Source: Bryobacterales bacterium (GTDB lineage Bacteria; Acidobacteriota; Terriglobia; Bryobacterales; Bryobacteraceae). Taken from it: a stretch of 11,687 bases of DNA. The notes under the pieces were generated by a model. That model searched no databases and was not told the DNA's origin. It was given only the letters and a program-made list of their open reading frames with translations. Position numbers and translations under genes: made by a program. The stretch spans positions 1 through 11,687 of the forward strand of contig SHUN01000037.1 in NCBI GenBank assembly GCA_009697495.1, read 5' to 3'. Positions 1-6,959 of the stretch are shown here, piece by piece; position 1 is the stretch's first letter, and each line of letters begins with the position of its first letter.

Positions 1-25
1 CCCCAGAATAGCAATCCCCGGAACC

Positions 26-62
26 AATAAAACGGGCGCCAAGCTTGACAGCCTGGCGCCCG
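26..62 (-). terminator. Rho-independent terminator of the TonB-dependent receptor gene
   Basis: A perfect 9-bp inverted repeat (33-41 with 54-62, arms CGGGCGCCA / TGGCGCCCG) has a 12-nt loop. Read on the minus strand it starts 14 nt after the receptor stop codon and is followed directly by TTTTATT (32-26). This is the standard layout of an intrinsic terminator for the leftward gene. Confidence 0.8.
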
Positions 63-76
63 ATGAAACAAACATT

Positions 77-3000
77 CTAATAAATGAACTTGAGCGCGAA
101 CTGCACCGAACGCGGCTGGTTGGCCTGCAGGCTGACCTGCCCGAAGTTGCCCGCGCTCCAGTTGAGAGCCGGATCGGCGAACACGGTTCGGTTGGTGACG
201 TTCCCGGCCTGCGCTTCGAAGCGCACGGTGTAACGCTCATTGAAGGTGATGGCCTTAAAAAGGCTGACATCCTCCGTCGCGTTCATGAATCCGCGTGCCG
301 AGCCGTCGCGGCTAAGCGCGTTGCCGAACTGAAGCGGACCCGGATCCGTCCACCCCGCGCGTTCGAAGTAGCGGTCGCGGTTCGGATCAAACTTGTCCAC
401 CTTGGCGACGCCGCTGGCGGAGGCCACCCGGTTCGGCCGTTTCGCAGTGTTGAACAAAAGGCCAGCCAAGTCGTTGTTCATGAAGACGGCCAGCGGACGC
501 CCCGCGTCGTAGCGCAAGATGCCGTTCATTGTCCAACCCTTGAAAAGCTTAGCCATGGTGCCTGTCAAGTTCTTGCCCAGGGGCAGTTCGTAGGTACCCG
601 AGAAAACGAAGGAGTGCCGGACGTTGTCGCCTGCGATACTCCATTCGCCCGCCTGGGTGTTGATGGGGTTCTGGACGCCGGCACCGCCGCGTTGGCCAGA
701 GTCGGCGCGATTGTTGGAGAGATCCGCCAAGACGTAGAACGTGCGGAACTGGAGGCCATTGGAGAACTGCTTATCGAGCTTGATCTGGAGGGAGTCATAG
801 CGGCTCCGGCCTACCGGCGTGTCGCGCCACTCAATCGCTTGGTACTGCGGGAAAGGACGCAGCGCTTGGGCGACGCTGCCGGTGAAGCCCGTGTACGGCG
901 AGGCAATGCCGGCATTCCGCGCCGCCGCGGAGTTGATGTCGGACTGCAGAACCGAAGCCCCGAGCCGCAGCACTGCCGGATCGTTCATGTTGTAGCCGGA
1001 TCCCAGGAACTGCGGATTATGCGGCAGGCGCGTACCCTTGTTTCCGATGTAGGTAGCATCCAGGAAGGCGGATGTGCCGAACTGGCGTTGGAACGTCATA
1101 GACCAGTTCTGGTAGCGCGGCTGGATCAAGCCATCGCCCGGATAGCCCACTGGGGCCGTGCCGTTGGCGAAAGTCGGATCGATAAAGGGAGGCAGTCGAA
1201 TCTGGTTGCGCGGGAATCCATCGTCGAGCCTGAATGCGGGCTGGAGGCCGTTGGTCAGGTTCGGAGCGGTCGGGTTGGACTCGTAACCGATGGTGGGCCG
1301 GCCACCCTGGCCGAAGGCGACGCCGCCGTAGTAGACGCCGTAGCCTCCCCGCAGAACCGTCAGATTGTTGATCTTGTAGGCGAAGCCAATGCGCGGTCCG
1401 ATGGCATCCTTCGGGGTTTTGTCAAAGATACGGGAACCAGTGCGGCCCGCTCCCTTGCCTGCGAAGACCAGTGCGCCTAGACGCCCGCCCGCAGCCGGGT
1501 TCGGCGCGGAAGGATCGAATGACGACATCCGGTCGAATCGTTCGGTCCAGGGGCCTTGATAGTCGAAACGCAGGCCCAAGGTGAGATTGAGCTTATTGGT
1601 CACCTTATATTCGTCGTTCAAATAGACGGCGCCGAAATTGCCGTTGAACGTGGTGAACGCCGGGATGGCGAAGCTCGCGGCATGCACCTGACCGAGCAGG
1701 AAGGAGGCGAACGGGTCGCCCGTTGCGGGGATGTTGTTGCCGTTGGCATCGTAACCCCCGGTGCCGAGCCGGTTGAAATTGAAGTTGCCGCCCGTGCCAG
1801 CCGCCCAGCCTTGGAAGTTGAACTGATGATGACGGAACTCAACGCCCACTTTGACGTTGTGTTTGCCCTTCACCCATGTCAGGTCGTTGGCGAACTGCCA
1901 GCGATTGATGGCTTCAAAGCCGGCACCGGTCCAACCGATACCGACCTGGGTGTAAGGAGTGTTGCCGGTGAAGTTGAAGTTCGGCATTCCCGCGCCCTTC
2001 TCGATGAGGCCGCTACGATCGGCACCCCAGAGCTTATCGCCCCACCCGACACCGGCTGAAAGCGGAATGCCGCCCATATACCAGCGGTCCCAGGAAACGG
2101 TGGCGTGGTACAGCAGATTGTTCTTAATGACGTAATCGAACTGCTGCGTCGCATGTTGCGTCGCAATGCGCTGCACGAAGCCGATACCGATATACTTGTC
2201 GTTTTTCTCGGGCGATACACGCCCGTCAAACTCCGTGTTGCAGCCTTGCACCTCGCCACAGTTGCGGACGGAGGGGCGGCGCGGCCAGAAGAAACTGGTG
2301 CTGGATTTCAACTTGTCGGACCACTGATGATCCAAACGGAACATGATGGTGCGGAAGTCGGCGATCCACGTTTGGTCGCCGGCGGGGTTGCCCGCCACGT
2401 TGAAGCTGATGCCGGCGCGATCCGGTCCCACCATTAACGGGACGATCTTGTTTGCGACATTACTGAACTGGCTCATCGGAATGCGGTTGCCGGGAAACGC
2501 GGTGCGCGTCTGCGCGCCATTGACGATCTGATTGGAATTCGGATCGAAGATCTGGCCTTCCAGGAGCGGCCGTCCGAGTGCGTCGGTTCCAACGTTGCGG
2601 CCAGTCAGGAGGGGGCTGAAGTCGCCGCGCTTGAATGCGTCGATAGGCGTCGTATTGCCGAATCCGGGTAGCACGCCGGCGCGGAACGCCAACCAGTCCC
2701 AGTTGGTGAAGAAAAATGTTTTGTTCCGGCCGTCGTACACCTTAGGAATGTACACCGGACCGCCCGTCGTAAAGCCATAAGCGTTACTGCGCTGCTTGGA
2801 AGCTCGTTCCGGAAAGAATCCGCGCGCGTTCAACTTATCGTTGGCGAAGAACTCATAAAAGCTGCCGTGAAAGTCCTTCGTCCCGGCTCGCGACGTGTAC
2901 TCCACCGTGCCGCCGCTCGAATGCCCGTACTGCGCGGAGAAGCTGGATGTGATCACCTTCATCTCGCCGATGCTTTCGATGGGCGGGGCGCTCTCGTGGC

Positions 3001-3637
3001 TCTGGTTGTGGCCGGCGGCATAGCCGAAGGCGACGCCGTCAAAGAAATTCTCCATCGCAAAACTCTGCCCGCCGTTGAGGCGCGACCCGAATTGGCTGCC
3101 CCGGAACATGGGGTCCCCGTTCGGCTTCACCGGGCTGTAGCCAGGCTGCAACTGTAGCAGCGCTTCCGCCAGCCGGATATCGGCGCCCATAACCACCGGG
3201 AGATTTTCGTAGAAGACTTTGTTCACCGTATGAGTCACGTCGGCGTTCGTGGTGTTCAGAATTTCGGTGGAGGCCGACACCGTCACCTTGTCGCTGACGG
3301 AGCCGAGCTCCATCGTGATGTCCTGCCGGAACGACTGGCCGCCAACCAGGCGCAGGCCTGTCCGCGCCGTCGTTTTGAAGCCCGTCATCTCGACGCTCAC
3401 CGTATAGGTTCCCAGAACCAGCGAAGCCGAGGAGTATGCGCCGGAGTCGTTCGTCGTCGTCGGAATCTCCACGCCCGTGTCGGTGTTGAGAATCTTGACG
3501 GTCGCATTCGGAATGGCGCTCCCGGCGGGATCGTTAACCACCCCCGTGACGGTGGCACGGTCGGCGCGTTGCGCCAACAGGACCGAAGCAAGACATAGTG
3601 TAGCGAGACACCGCAAAATCCAGCGGGATTGCTTCAT
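77..3637 (-). CDS. TonB-dependent receptor with carboxypeptidase-regulatory N-terminal domain (Oar-like)
   Basis: This 1186-aa outer-membrane receptor probably takes up a large nutrient or oligomer using TonB energy; the substrate cannot be read from the sequence. Residues 1-23 form a Sec signal peptide (basic MKQSR, a hydrophobic core, LLAQ). Residues about 28-112 are a carboxypeptidase-regulatory-like beta-sandwich (TVTGVVNDPAGSAIPNATV, then LGTYTVSVEMTGFK). A plug follows at about 119-255, with RLNGG (186-190), FFDGV (198-202), SSFSAQYGHSSGG and the plug-to-barrel junction FHGSFYEFFANDKLNARGFF. The remainder is beta-barrel, ending in the aromatic SVQFALKFIY expected for BAM-dependent insertion. 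The ATG is chosen because AGGAG (3649-3653, minus strand) lies 11 nt upstream. The length is normal for the acidobacterial family. No SusD-like lipoprotein or TonB/ExbBD gene is adjacent, so it stands alone. The family assignment is firm; substrate and gene name are unknown. Confidence 0.95.
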   Translation of the reverse strand: MKQSRWILRCLATLCLASVLLAQRADRATVTGVVNDPAGSAIPNATVKILNTDTGVEIPTTTNDSGAYSSASLVLGTYTVSVEMTGFKTTARTGLRLVGGQSFRQDITMELGSVSDKVTVSASTEILNTTNADVTHTVNKVFYENLPVVMGADIRLAEALLQLQPGYSPVKPNGDPMFRGSQFGSRLNGGQSFAMENFFDGVAFGYAAGHNQSHESAPPIESIGEMKVITSSFSAQYGHSSGGTVEYTSRAGTKDFHGSFYEFFANDKLNARGFFPERASKQRSNAYGFTTGGPVYIPKVYDGRNKTFFFTNWDWLAFRAGVLPGFGNTTPIDAFKRGDFSPLLTGRNVGTDALGRPLLEGQIFDPNSNQIVNGAQTRTAFPGNRIPMSQFSNVANKIVPLMVGPDRAGISFNVAGNPAGDQTWIADFRTIMFRLDHQWSDKLKSSTSFFWPRRPSVRNCGEVQGCNTEFDGRVSPEKNDKYIGIGFVQRIATQHATQQFDYVIKNNLLYHATVSWDRWYMGGIPLSAGVGWGDKLWGADRSGLIEKGAGMPNFNFTGNTPYTQVGIGWTGAGFEAINRWQFANDLTWVKGKHNVKVGVEFRHHQFNFQGWAAGTGGNFNFNRLGTGGYDANGNNIPATGDPFASFLLGQVHAASFAIPAFTTFNGNFGAVYLNDEYKVTNKLNLTLGLRFDYQGPWTERFDRMSSFDPSAPNPAAGGRLGALVFAGKGAGRTGSRIFDKTPKDAIGPRIGFAYKINNLTVLRGGYGVYYGGVAFGQGGRPTIGYESNPTAPNLTNGLQPAFRLDDGFPRNQIRLPPFIDPTFANGTAPVGYPGDGLIQPRYQNWSMTFQRQFGTSAFLDATYIGNKGTRLPHNPQFLGSGYNMNDPAVLRLGASVLQSDINSAAARNAGIASPYTGFTGSVAQALRPFPQYQAIEWRDTPVGRSRYDSLQIKLDKQFSNGLQFRTFYVLADLSNNRADSGQRGGAGVQNPINTQAGEWSIAGDNVRHSFVFSGTYELPLGKNLTGTMAKLFKGWTMNGILRYDAGRPLAVFMNNDLAGLLFNTAKRPNRVASASGVAKVDKFDPNRDRYFERAGWTDPGPLQFGNALSRDGSARGFMNATEDVSLFKAITFNERYTVRFEAQAGNVTNRTVFADPALNWSAGNFGQVSLQANQPRSVQFALKFIY

Positions 3638-3736
3638 AAATAGATGGACTCCTGAATTCCGGCGAGATGCAACCGGTCACCATCAGCGCACTGTTGGGGC
3701 TGACGAGCCGCCATCGCACGAGACGTGTGTAGACAC

Positions 3737-3765
3737 TTTTTATCACAAATCCACGAGCGCGTCAA
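3737..3765 (-). promoter_or_regulatory. Putative sigma70-type promoter of the receptor gene
   Basis: On the minus strand TTGACG (3760-3765) is followed after exactly 17 nt by TAAAAA (3737-3742). These match the -35 and -10 consensus at 5/6 and 4/6. The implied 5' untranslated region is roughly 90-100 nt and ends at the AGGAG ribosome site before the receptor ATG. Found by eye only. Confidence 0.45.
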
Positions 3766-3803
3766 CGACGCGGCCTTTTGAAAACTGAAATGAATCGCAT
3801 AAC

Positions 3804-4130
3804 ATGCCGTCTGTCCAACTTCGAATCACGGGTAATACAGCCGCCATCCGGCGTGGTTTTCAGCTTGCGGGATCGCGCCCATATTTTGAGCCAACAGACG
3901 CTATCGACTGGCGCGGACATTCCGTTTCATTGTGGGAGATTGAAGCAGACGCCGGCGGGCGGAATTCGCGGGAAGTTCGCGATGGGTCCGCCGGCGCGGC
4001 GTTTTCGCTACATCTGCAGCGGGACGTCTGCCGGGCAGGCGAATACGTGCTGATCTCGGCGGGCGAAGATCTCGCTTATGGCGCTTCCGGCGGGTACGGT
4101 AGTGGAGGGTTCGATACAGTGCCGGGCTAA
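3804..4130 (+). CDS. Doubtful small hypothetical protein (108 aa) or gene remnant
   Basis: I do not recognise this reading frame. It runs from ATG (3804) to TAA (4128-4130), with no SD site before the start. The first half has ordinary, unbiased third codon positions. From about residue 50 onward (after LWEIEADAGG) third positions become clearly GC-rich, and the protein reads like a beta-rich domain end (FSLHLQRDVCRAGEYVLIS, then YGASGGYGSGGFD). That would fit a 3' remnant of a longer gene whose 5' part has been lost. A 7-bp GC hairpin overlaps the stop codon but lacks a T-tract. No signal peptide or membrane segment is visible. It may equally be a chance ORF, because a second frame (3778-4053) is open over much of the same stretch. 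Confidence 0.25.
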   Translation: MPSVQLRITGNTAAIRRGFQLAGSRPYFEPTDAIDWRGHSVSLWEIEADAGGRNSREVRDGSAGAAFSLHLQRDVCRAGEYVLISAGEDLAYGASGGYGSGGFDTVPG

Positions 4131-4145
4131 AGACGGCGGCCCGGC
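4121..4145. repeat. GC-rich inverted repeat between the orphan ORF and vapC
   Basis: GCCGGGC (4121-4127) and GCCCGGC (4139-4145) form a 7-bp perfect stem with an 11-nt loop. It lies where both the rightward orphan ORF and the leftward toxin gene end. There is no T-tract on either side, so it is not a classical intrinsic terminator, though it could act as a weak bidirectional stop or an mRNA 3' end protector. Confidence 0.4.
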
Positions 4146-4150
4146 TTGCC

Positions 4151-4179
4151 CGACGGTGCCGCTGCTGGGTGGCGGATGG
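4151..4179 (+). repeat. 29-bp direct repeat, left copy
   Basis: This segment matches 5010-5038 at 27 of 29 positions, including an uninterrupted 21-bp identity (4159-4179 with 5018-5038) whose core is CTGCTGGGTGGCGGATGG. The two copies have the same orientation, lie 859 bp apart and bracket the toxin-antitoxin operon. The left copy is 25 bp beyond the toxin stop codon. Confidence 0.7.
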
Positions 4180-4204
4180 GCGGTGTGGCGGTAGAGGACG
4201 CCCG

Positions 4205-4663
4205 CTACGCGGTCTCGGGGTTGATGGTCTTCAAACCCTCCTGAACCGCTACTTCGCCGAGTACCTTGTCGGCAACGACGAAGTAGTCAACCAGATCCAG
4301 AGTGGCGAGATCGATTGCCACCGCGAGTTGGAGCGCGTCAAGAGTACGCAAGCGGTGGGAATAGGCGTACTTTCCGATTAGGCGCTCGGCGGTCAGAAAA
4401 TGGCCGACAGTAAGGTCGTACACTTCGATGTCGCCCGCGGCCACGTCGAGCATAAGCCGCAGACGCTGCGTCCCCGCCGCATTCCTATCGAGAACACCGG
4501 AGCGCACTTTCATCGCGAACGCGGATTGGATTTCAAGGAGCCTCAAGGTGGAAATTCGGATCTGGCGGCCGGGTTCCTCGAAAATCGCGGACACTGCGGG
4601 CGTGCCGGCTTCCACGTGATAGTACTTGACCGCCGCGCTTGTGTCGAAGAAATACTGCGCCAA
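4205..4663 (-). CDS. vapC: PIN-domain ribonuclease toxin, VapC family
   Basis: This 152-aa cytoplasmic PIN-domain protein is predicted to be the Mg2+-dependent endoribonuclease toxin of a type II pair. All four acidic active-site positions are visible: D7 in FFDTSAAVKYY, E44 in LRLLEIQ, D109 in LRTLDALQLAVA and D132 in VVADKVLGEVA. The active site therefore looks intact, and the length is normal for VapC. The start is TTG at 4663, whose first base follows the antitoxin TAA directly. GGAG (4672-4675, minus strand), 8 nt upstream inside the antitoxin gene, serves as ribosome site. This implies translational coupling, with toxin made only after antitoxin. The target RNA cannot be predicted. VapC toxins are typically autoregulated through the antitoxin; no operator could be identified here. 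Confidence 0.9.
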   Translation of the reverse strand: MAQYFFDTSAAVKYYHVEAGTPAVSAIFEEPGRQIRISTLRLLEIQSAFAMKVRSGVLDRNAAGTQRLRLMLDVAAGDIEVYDLTVGHFLTAERLIGKYAYSHRLRTLDALQLAVAIDLATLDLVDYFVVADKVLGEVAVQEGLKTINPETA

Positions 4664-4930
4664 TTAGTAGTCTCCGCGCTGTGCAATCACATCCTGCGAG
4701 ACCGAGCCGGAAATGGATGCGAGGGCGGCCCGAACCTCTTCGATGGTTGGAACGGTTAGCGCCGAGGCGATTTCGGCACGCGCTCTTTCCACGACGCGAA
4801 AATCGCGCTGGCTGTGGGCTGTGGGGAGGCCGGAAATCGTCAGAGTCACTCGCTGAAATTCCGTCAGCGCGATGGGTTCCAACGGGCGTAACACTCCGTG
4901 TTCATAGACTGCTTCAAAATGGCGCATCAT
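4664..4930 (-). CDS. AF2212-like (DUF104) antitoxin, partner of the PIN toxin
   Basis: This 88-aa protein is predicted to bind and neutralise the downstream PIN toxin. Residues 2-35 match the AF2212-like/DUF104 pattern: FEAVYEHGVLRPLEPIAL, then a short beta strand RVTLTISGL. In this family the N-terminal part is a small beta fold. The C-terminal part (IEEVRAALASISGSVSQDV) is probably the helical toxin-binding tail. It is the first gene of a two-gene operon and its TAA abuts the toxin start. Two consecutive ATG codons (4930 and 4927) are possible starts; neither has an SD site. TAAGAT (4940-4945) lies 9 nt upstream, which would fit a nearly leaderless mRNA. DUF104 proteins lack an obvious DNA-binding domain, so autoregulation is uncertain. 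Confidence 0.85.
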   Translation of the reverse strand: MMRHFEAVYEHGVLRPLEPIALTEFQRVTLTISGLPTAHSQRDFRVVERARAEIASALTVPTIEEVRAALASISGSVSQDVIAQRGDY

Positions 4931-4939
4931 CGCAGGACT

Positions 4940-4968
4940 ATCTTACCGGAATCTCTATCTGTCTGTAA
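4940..4968 (-). promoter_or_regulatory. Candidate promoter of the TA operon
   Basis: TAAGAT (4940-4945, minus strand) has the TAnnnT pattern of a -10 box and lies 9 nt before the antitoxin ATG. TTACAG (4963-4968) sits 17 nt further upstream but matches the -35 consensus poorly. The closeness of the -10 box to the ATG and the absence of an SD suggest a very short leader or none. Confidence 0.3.
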
Positions 4969-5009
4969 TCCTGGCTGATAAACAGACCAGTGCACCCTGG
5001 CGCGGCGCG

Positions 5010-5038
5010 CGAAGGTACCGCTGCTGGGTGGCGGATGG
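5010..5038 (+). repeat. 29-bp direct repeat, right copy
   Basis: Second copy of the repeat at 4151-4179 (27 of 29 matches). It overlaps the 5' end of the exported-protein ORF: the ATG at 5035 is its third-to-last codon position. The ATG may therefore belong to the repeat rather than being an evolved start codon. Confidence 0.7.
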
Positions 5039-6825
5039 CTCGTGGCGCAGTCATAATATTCGGTGTGAGAATACTCGTCTTCCTGCTAAGTTCACTGCTC
5101 TCTCTCGCGCAGTCAATAGAAGTGAAGGAACTGAAGTTCCGCTTCGACGGCGAACCCCTCGCGCGCCCCGGCGAGTCGGTCGCGATACAGGTGCAGGTGT
5201 GGGGCGACTCAATCGCCAAGGACGGCACACGTACCAGCGGGCGGTTGCGGGAGGCCGCGACCGCGAAGACGGCCGAGGGCAGCGGATGGGTCTCCAAGCC
5301 GTTTCGCTTTCAAGGCGCCGACAGCGGCGGCTTCGTGAATTCCGGCGGCAGTGGCTTCGCTCAGATATTCGAAAGCGTTTCCGGTCAGTTTGTGCTGAAG
5401 GACGCGGTTTTGTATACCGCGCCATTGCAGGCCGGAACGTATACGATTGAGGCCGAGGCGAAAGGGATCAAGGGCAACACGCAAATTACCGTTGCCGACG
5501 ACGCCGCTTCCCGCAAAGCAGTGGAGAAAAACGAGTTTCCCGCGGCCGCCGACTTAAACCGCTACCGCAAGCTCGCCGAATACTGGGCGCCATTCGTGGC
5601 GCAGGAAACCTGGTGGCAGCCCAAGGCCGACATCCCTGTTCGCTTCGATTTCGACGGGGACTGGAATGGCGATAACAACTGGGACAATTTGGACGCCGGC
5701 AGCTCGCAAGCCTATGTTCATTACGCTGCCGTGGAAACGAAATCTCACTGGTTTCTGCATTACAATTTCTTCCATCCGCGGGATTACTCCGACAATTGCA
5801 TCGCGGGAACTTGTCATGAAAACGACAACGAGGGAATCATTCTGACCGTGCGCAAGGACGGCGGCGAGTTTGGCGTTTTGGAGTTGATGGAGTCCCTGGC
5901 GCACAACAACATATACTCGTACACCAACGACACGCGCCTGCGCAACGGCGTGCACGACATCGACGGGAAGATCGATTTCCATGACGGCCACCATCCGATG
6001 GTCTACCTGGAGGCCGGCGGCCACGGCGCGCTGGCCGTTGGCGCGCAACACTCCACCTTCTCCGCCGCTAAGAAGGATTTTACTTCCGGCACCGGCGTCA
6101 CACTGGTGTACACAGGGACCGCCGAGCGCGCCAAACACGGCAATGACCGTAACGTGGGCTACGAGCTGATTTCCATCGAAGAGACGTGGTGGCCGCGGGC
6201 GAAACAAGCGACGAATGAACGCAGTTTCGACGCTCCCTACGAATATCAGCCATTCGGCAATCGGCCTGGCGGCGGTCAGCGGTATATGGGCTCGTTCTGG
6301 GGCCGCAAGCAGGGCGTGAACAAAGCGAAGCCCTTTTGGGGCTGGCATGACGAACGCACACGCCGCGCGAAGGTGCTGAACACGGGGCAATGGGCGCTGG
6401 ACCCGGCGTATTCCGTTACGAAGAACATAACCTTCCCGGCGGCGATGCCGGTGGATCTGGACTATGTTTATAATCCGTTCCTTGGAGCGGTGCCAGGCAC
6501 CGCCAATATTTTGCCGGTGCCTGGCACCGGTACGTGCCAACTGGAAGCTGTAATCGATGGCAGCGTGATCGTCGCGATTCGTGGGGAGACCGCGATTTAT
6601 GAGGTCCTGAACGGTCAGGCGGAGAAAGATTCGAGTATCGGTTGCAACGGCGTTATCCCCGTGGGGCCGTTCGCGGAGTTCGAAATCCGCAAATCGAAGG
6701 GGCGTGGCTCGCTAAAGATCTTAGAAGCGCCCAATGCCGCGAATTCCTTCACCGCCAAAGTCCAAATCGACGATCCAGCGCGCGGAGCGGATCGGTACGT
6801 GCTTGTTGTTCGGTGGAAGATGTAA
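5035..6825 (+). CDS. Exported protein of unknown function with a Vps62/DUF946-like motif pattern
   Basis: I do not recognise a characterised homologue. From ATG 5035 the protein has 596 aa; the same frame opens at GTG 4990. GTG 5065 gives the neatest signal peptide (MRILVFLLSSLLSLAQ), so the start is uncertain. The mature N-terminus (about 30-155) looks like a beta-sandwich (EVKELKFRFDGEPLARPGESV, then LQAGTYTIEAEAKGIKG). The central part has FDFDGDWNGDNNWDNLD (204-220), HYNFFHP (from H242), CHENDNEGIIL (H261, E262, D264, E266) and VYLEAGGHGA (323-332). The order aspartate-rich GDW, HExDxE and YxExGxHG resembles the HEGDWE / GSHA pattern of Vps62-DUF946 and NPP1-like proteins; this relationship is inferred from motifs only. 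About residues 485-500 (AVPGTANILPVPGTGT) are encoded by two palindromes. The last 100 residues look like another beta domain. It is probably periplasmic or secreted. No SD or terminator is visible, and no functional partner is adjacent. Confidence 0.85.
   Translation: MARGAVIIFGVRILVFLLSSLLSLAQSIEVKELKFRFDGEPLARPGESVAIQVQVWGDSIAKDGTRTSGRLREAATAKTAEGSGWVSKPFRFQGADSGGFVNSGGSGFAQIFESVSGQFVLKDAVLYTAPLQAGTYTIEAEAKGIKGNTQITVADDAASRKAVEKNEFPAAADLNRYRKLAEYWAPFVAQETWWQPKADIPVRFDFDGDWNGDNNWDNLDAGSSQAYVHYAAVETKSHWFLHYNFFHPRDYSDNCIAGTCHENDNEGIILTVRKDGGEFGVLELMESLAHNNIYSYTNDTRLRNGVHDIDGKIDFHDGHHPMVYLEAGGHGALAVGAQHSTFSAAKKDFTSGTGVTLVYTGTAERAKHGNDRNVGYELISIEETWWPRAKQATNERSFDAPYEYQPFGNRPGGGQRYMGSFWGRKQGVNKAKPFWGWHDERTRRAKVLNTGQWALDPAYSVTKNITFPAAMPVDLDYVYNPFLGAVPGTANILPVPGTGTCQLEAVIDGSVIVAIRGETAIYEVLNGQAEKDSSIGCNGVIPVGPFAEFEIRKSKGRGSLKILEAPNAANSFTAKVQIDDPARGADRYVLVVRWKM
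6487..6530. repeat. Pair of inverted 17-bp palindromes inside the exported-protein gene
   Basis: Two near-perfect palindromes share the core GGTGCC-n-GGCACC: 6487-6503 (arms GCGGTGCC / GGCACCGC, central A) and 6514-6530 (arms CCGGTGCC / GGCACCGG, central T). Because the central base is A in one and T in the other, the 15-bp cores (6488-6502 and 6515-6529) are exact reverse complements separated by 12 nt. They can pair with each other or fold separately. In frame each encodes V-P-G-T. The compact twin-palindrome layout is typical of REP-like dispersed elements. Confidence 0.65.
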
Positions 6826-6872
6826 CGCGATATATGGTGGTGTGCCGAAAAAGAATACAAAGGAGAGTGGGT

Positions 6873-6911
6873 ATGGTGCTTGCGTTTCGGATGGATTGCA
6901 CGTACTATTGA
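6873..6911 (+). CDS. Possible 12-codon leader ORF upstream of smc
   Basis: ATG GTG CTT opens a 12-codon frame (MVLAFRMDCTYY) ending in TGA at 6909-6911, 62 nt before the smc start. It is preceded by AAGGAG (6860-6865) at a 7-nt spacing, the best ribosome site in this part of the window and better than that of smc. The peptide shows no run of regulatory amino acids, so a classical attenuator is not indicated. It may be a translated leader, a remnant of a former gene start, or chance. A weak promoter candidate (TTGCGT 6880-6885, 17 nt, TACTAT 6903-6908) lies inside it; if that promoter is used, the mini-ORF is not part of the smc mRNA. Confidence 0.25.
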   Translation: MVLAFRMDCTYY

Positions 6912-6959
6912 ATCTCCCCCCCGAGCGTTATGGCAAGTGCCGTAGCGAACTTTATGTAT

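Larger units (their letters stand above)
3638..4204. other. Long intergenic region between the receptor and the TA module
   Basis: The left part (3638-3765) is the 5' region and promoter of the leftward receptor. The rest contains a doubtful rightward ORF (3804-4130), a GC hairpin overlapping its stop (4121-4145) and the first copy of a 29-bp direct repeat (4151-4179). I see no tRNA, no recognisable conserved domain and no further promoter. Codon third positions of the ORF are GC-rich only in its second half, so this stretch may be decayed or recently rearranged DNA. Confidence 0.5.

Noticed and set aside
614..1480. 288-codon plus-strand ORF opposite the receptor gene
   Set aside because: It is an antisense shadow of a GC-rich gene. 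The protein has no domain and no signal, and the opposite strand encodes a full, unmistakable TonB-dependent receptor.
5554..6540. 328-codon minus-strand ORF opposite the exported-protein gene
   Set aside because: The composition (runs of V, H, R, A) is typical of an antisense frame in GC-rich coding DNA. The plus strand has a signal peptide and structured motifs, so it is the real gene.
4205..6825. A defence island made of the TA pair plus the exported protein
   Set aside because: The TA pair and the exported gene are divergent. The latter is a secreted protein with no nuclease, ATPase or sensor motif, and nothing links them as one system.
6880..6908. smc promoter TTGCGT-17-TACTAT
   Set aside because: The matches are only 3/6 and 4/6, and the element lies inside the mini-ORF. 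It is too weak to list as a feature.
6642..6911. 89-codon plus-strand ORF overlapping the end of the exported-protein gene
   Set aside because: Most of it is an out-of-frame reading of the exported-protein gene. Only its last 12 codons, which have their own SD, were kept as a possible leader ORF.
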